A stretch of DNA of 7,442 nt from DATDRM01 sp035291705 (lineage in GTDB: Bacteria > Chloroflexota > Anaerolineae > Anaerolineales > UBA4823): NCBI GenBank assembly GCA_035291705.1, contig DATDRM010000004.1:1-7442 (forward strand), written 5' to 3'. Both the position numbers and the translations under genes were made by a program. Each line of letters begins with the position of its first letter. Position 1 is the stretch's first letter. This document shows positions 5,305 to 7,442 of this stretch, piece by piece. The notes under the pieces are model-generated. The model saw nothing but the letters and a program-made list of their open reading frames with translations. It did not search any database and had not been told where the DNA came from.

Positions 5305-7442
5305 CTATTCCACAATGACCACATCGCTGCTGCTGCGACCGAACACTTCTGGCGCGTACATCTCCTCGGCTTTGGCGGGTGGTGCAACGAAGGTGCCCGG
5401 CGTGGTTGCCCGGGCAATATAGGTATATTGATAGACCCCATCCCACAGCAGGGAGGTAAAGGCCTCGGCTCGTTCGTCGCGCAGGTTCTGGTGCTCATAC
5501 CAGCTCCCCCACCACCACCAGCCGTAGCGATAGTCCGGGCTGTTCGGGTCCTGAGGAATGCTTCCGGAGACTTCTAAGCCAGGGTTGACGATCTCCAGCC
5601 CAGCTGGCAGCGGGTCGACCAGCGCCACGTGATAGCGGCGGTTGTCTGCCACCATCGTCAGGCACACCCGCACCCGCGCCCCGGCTTTGATATGCCAGAC
5701 GCCGTTCTCATCTCGAGTCACATCCTCGGGGTCATCGATCGCTTCGTAACTGCGCTGGACGATAAAGCCCATGTCCACCGGGTCCAGGTCAAGGTCTGCC
5801 GGCGCGTAGCGCAGCCCCAACCGGTAGTACAGCCGCCCAGGGCCTTCCTTGCTCAAGATCAGGTCGCGCCTCCCACCCCCGCCCAGGGTTTCGTCCACCA
5901 GGTAAATCATGGGGATCACGGTCTCATGCCGCTCGGTGGTGCGACCGCGGAATTCGTGGTCGCCGGCGTATGTCTCTCCCAGCCAGATGCGGGCGACGAA
6001 GTCTGGCGTCTGTGACTCGAAGGTGTTGAAGTAGCGGTCCAGGGCCAGCAAAACGAAGACGTTCTCCTGGGTGTTTGACCAACGCCCCTTGGTGCGGTGC
6101 GCCAGCAGCCCATTGACCACCTTGGGGATCAGGTCGGATTGTGGATCGTCGCCGATCAGGGCATCCAGCAGGATGGCATCCGTGCGCCGGTCTGAGCTGA
6201 GCAGCAAGTAGGTCTGGTCGTCGTAATAAGTGGTGAAGTTGGCCGCCCCAGCCGTTTCCACGACCTTGTTGTTCACATGGCGGCGAATAGCCTCCAGCTC
6301 GTCGCGGGCCGCGGAGTAATCTTGCAGCACCGGCCACAGCCAGCCCACCGCCTCCAGGCTGAGTCCCTTCAGGCCGGCTTTTTCGATCAGGCGCAGGGCT
6401 TTGTCTGGGTCGCGGTCGCCCATCAGCTTGCGCACATAAAGTGCATAAGCGGATAGCGTCTGGCGGGTGCTTTCGTCGTACCACGTTGGATAGTAGCTTT
6501 CGATTTGGCGCAGGTGCTCGCGCAGGCTCTGCTGCATCTCAGCCGGAACCGCAAAACCCTTGAGCTCAGCTCGCTGCAGCGCTTGGGCGACATGGATCGT
6601 ATTAAACGGGATCGAGTCCTGGCCGCGCCGCCAATAGGGGAAACCGCCATCGCTGTTTTGCAGCCCCTTCAGCCGTTCGATATCCCGCTGGACAGCCGCC
6701 TCCATCTCCGCCGGTGAAGGCAACCCCTCGGCCTCGAAGGCGGTCAGCACGTCGCGTAAAGCCGCCACGGCCAGGATGCGCGAAGCCAGCTGCTCCGTAC
6801 ATTCAAAGGGGTATGCAACCAGGTAAAGCACCGCATCGGTGAGCGCCTGCAGCGCCGTGGAGGAGGTATTGATCTCCAGGCCACCGTATTGTGGGAAGAC
6901 GCCATCGGGCGCAGCCACGGGCTGGGCTACAGCCCCCTCGTCGACCACGCCGTAGGTGGCGAAGGCCTCGCTCGTCGCCGGTGTGTAAACCGGCAGCTCC
7001 ACGGTTGCCGCGTCGGCGTAATCCCCCGCCACTGCGGCGATCTGCAGCCGGGCCGTGCCCGCCATTTGAGTGGTTGCCGGGAAGCGCACTTCCACCCGAT
7101 CACGGGGTGGTACAGCCACGCGCAGACCGGCGTTGCCGGTCAGCTCGAGGTTGCCGACCTGGACGACAACCTCGACCAGCAGGGATTCGTCCGTCTGGTT
7201 CTGCAGCACCACCGGCAGCTCGAAGCGGTCGCCGAAGTTCAAGAAGCGGGGAGAAGAAGGCCGCACCATCAACGGCAGCCGGGCGACCAGGTTCGTCTCC
7301 CCCATCCCGAACTGGCGACCCTCATCCACAGCTACAACCATCACGCGGTAACGCGTCAGGTTGTCGGGCAGTTTCACTGCTACCCGCGCTTTTCCATCCG
7401 CGCTGGTGCGCACCTGCGGGGCAAAGACAGCTAGCGGGTTGA
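5305..7442 (-). CDS. Alpha-2-macroglobulin family protein, C-terminal part, thioester type
   Basis: The frame is open to the right edge, so the gene is cut at its 5' end: 711 full codons plus stop are visible. The GTG at 7413 is internal, since in-frame residues NPLAVFAPQ continue upstream into the family's conserved region. Bacterial alpha-2-macroglobulins are exported surface proteins thought to trap attacking proteases covalently. The A2M domain start is recognisable (VRTSADGKARVAVKLPDNLT, then YRVMVVAVD). The thioester motif CTEQ, within YPFECTEQLASRIL, is encoded at 6790-6801. It is followed by the helical thioester domain (LQNSDGGFPYWRRGQDSIPF, a helix-rich stretch, then GRWSNTQENVFVLLALDRYF). 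The C-terminal receptor-binding-like region closes with HQNLRDERAEAF, a TPGTFVAPPAKAEEMYAPEV segment and FGRSSSD. Full family members are usually far longer (about 1500-2000 residues), so more than half is missing. A Trp-rich patch (GWWWWGSWYEH) lies about 70 residues from the end. The stop is TAG at 5307-5305. A PBP1C (pbpC) partner, common next to such genes, is not in the window. Confidence 0.92.
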   Translation of the reverse strand, partial: NPLAVFAPQVRTSADGKARVAVKLPDNLTRYRVMVVAVDEGRQFGMGETNLVARLPLMVRPSSPRFLNFGDRFELPVVLQNQTDESLLVEVVVQVGNLELTGNAGLRVAVPPRDRVEVRFPATTQMAGTARLQIAAVAGDYADAATVELPVYTPATSEAFATYGVVDEGAVAQPVAAPDGVFPQYGGLEINTSSTALQALTDAVLYLVAYPFECTEQLASRILAVAALRDVLTAFEAEGLPSPAEMEAAVQRDIERLKGLQNSDGGFPYWRRGQDSIPFNTIHVAQALQRAELKGFAVPAEMQQSLREHLRQIESYYPTWYDESTRQTLSAYALYVRKLMGDRDPDKALRLIEKAGLKGLSLEAVGWLWPVLQDYSAARDELEAIRRHVNNKVVETAGAANFTTYYDDQTYLLLSSDRRTDAILLDALIGDDPQSDLIPKVVNGLLAHRTKGRWSNTQENVFVLLALDRYFNTFESQTPDFVARIWLGETYAGDHEFRGRTTERHETVIPMIYLVDETLGGGGRRDLILSKEGPGRLYYRLGLRYAPADLDLDPVDMGFIVQRSYEAIDDPEDVTRDENGVWHIKAGARVRVCLTMVADNRRYHVALVDPLPAGLEIVNPGLEVSGSIPQDPNSPDYRYGWWWWGSWYEHQNLRDERAEAFTSLLWDGVYQYTYIARATTPGTFVAPPAKAEEMYAPEVFGRSSSDVVIVE

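Noticed and set aside
6889..7442. Two overlapping plus-strand open frames (181 and 183 codons) opposite the macroglobulin gene
   Set aside because: Both are Arg/Pro/His-rich shadows of a strongly conserved minus-strand gene.

Overview
The window is GC-rich, densely coded bacterial chromosome with five protein genes and almost no free space. Protein style and the short-period degenerate repeats in the spacers suggest an environmental bacterium, possibly Chloroflexota (Anaerolineae-like). That assignment is an inference from general impression; no marker gene here settles it.

Plus strand, 1-5297, probably one transcription unit. (i) The C-terminal ATPase lobe of an SbcC/Rad50-type DNA-repair nuclease subunit (1-473, 5' end outside the window). 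(ii) A MacB/LolD/FtsE-type ABC ATPase (487-1227), starting 13 bp after the previous stop. (iii) A long fused FtsX/MacB-type permease with two extracytoplasmic domains and about ten membrane helices (1294-3909). (iv) A HlyD/MacA-type membrane-anchored adaptor (4095-5297). Genes ii-iv form a recognisable export or mechanotransmission ABC system: the ATPase drives a pseudodimeric permease that passes force or substrate to the adaptor outside the membrane. No outer-membrane channel gene lies in the window, and the substrate cannot be read from sequence.

The two spacers that flank the permease gene both hold short repeats, of two different kinds. Between ATPase and permease (1228-1274) there is an array of 7-bp CGTRA-type units that flips orientation at its centre, giving a perfect 26-bp palindrome. 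Between permease and adaptor (3918-4080) there is a composite of 8-bp GACTA-type units with three 17-bp units set into it.

Minus strand, 7442-5305. The C-terminal part (at least 711 residues) of a bacterial alpha-2-macroglobulin-family protein with an intact CTEQ thioester motif runs convergently toward the adaptor gene; only 7 bp separate the two stop codons. Its N-terminal part and signal peptide lie outside the window.

No tRNA, rRNA, CRISPR array, transposase or phage gene was seen. No stretch over 300 bases lacks a gene. I see no clearly new system. The most unusual material is the repeat architecture of the two spacers and an internal duplication in the adaptor's coiled coil.
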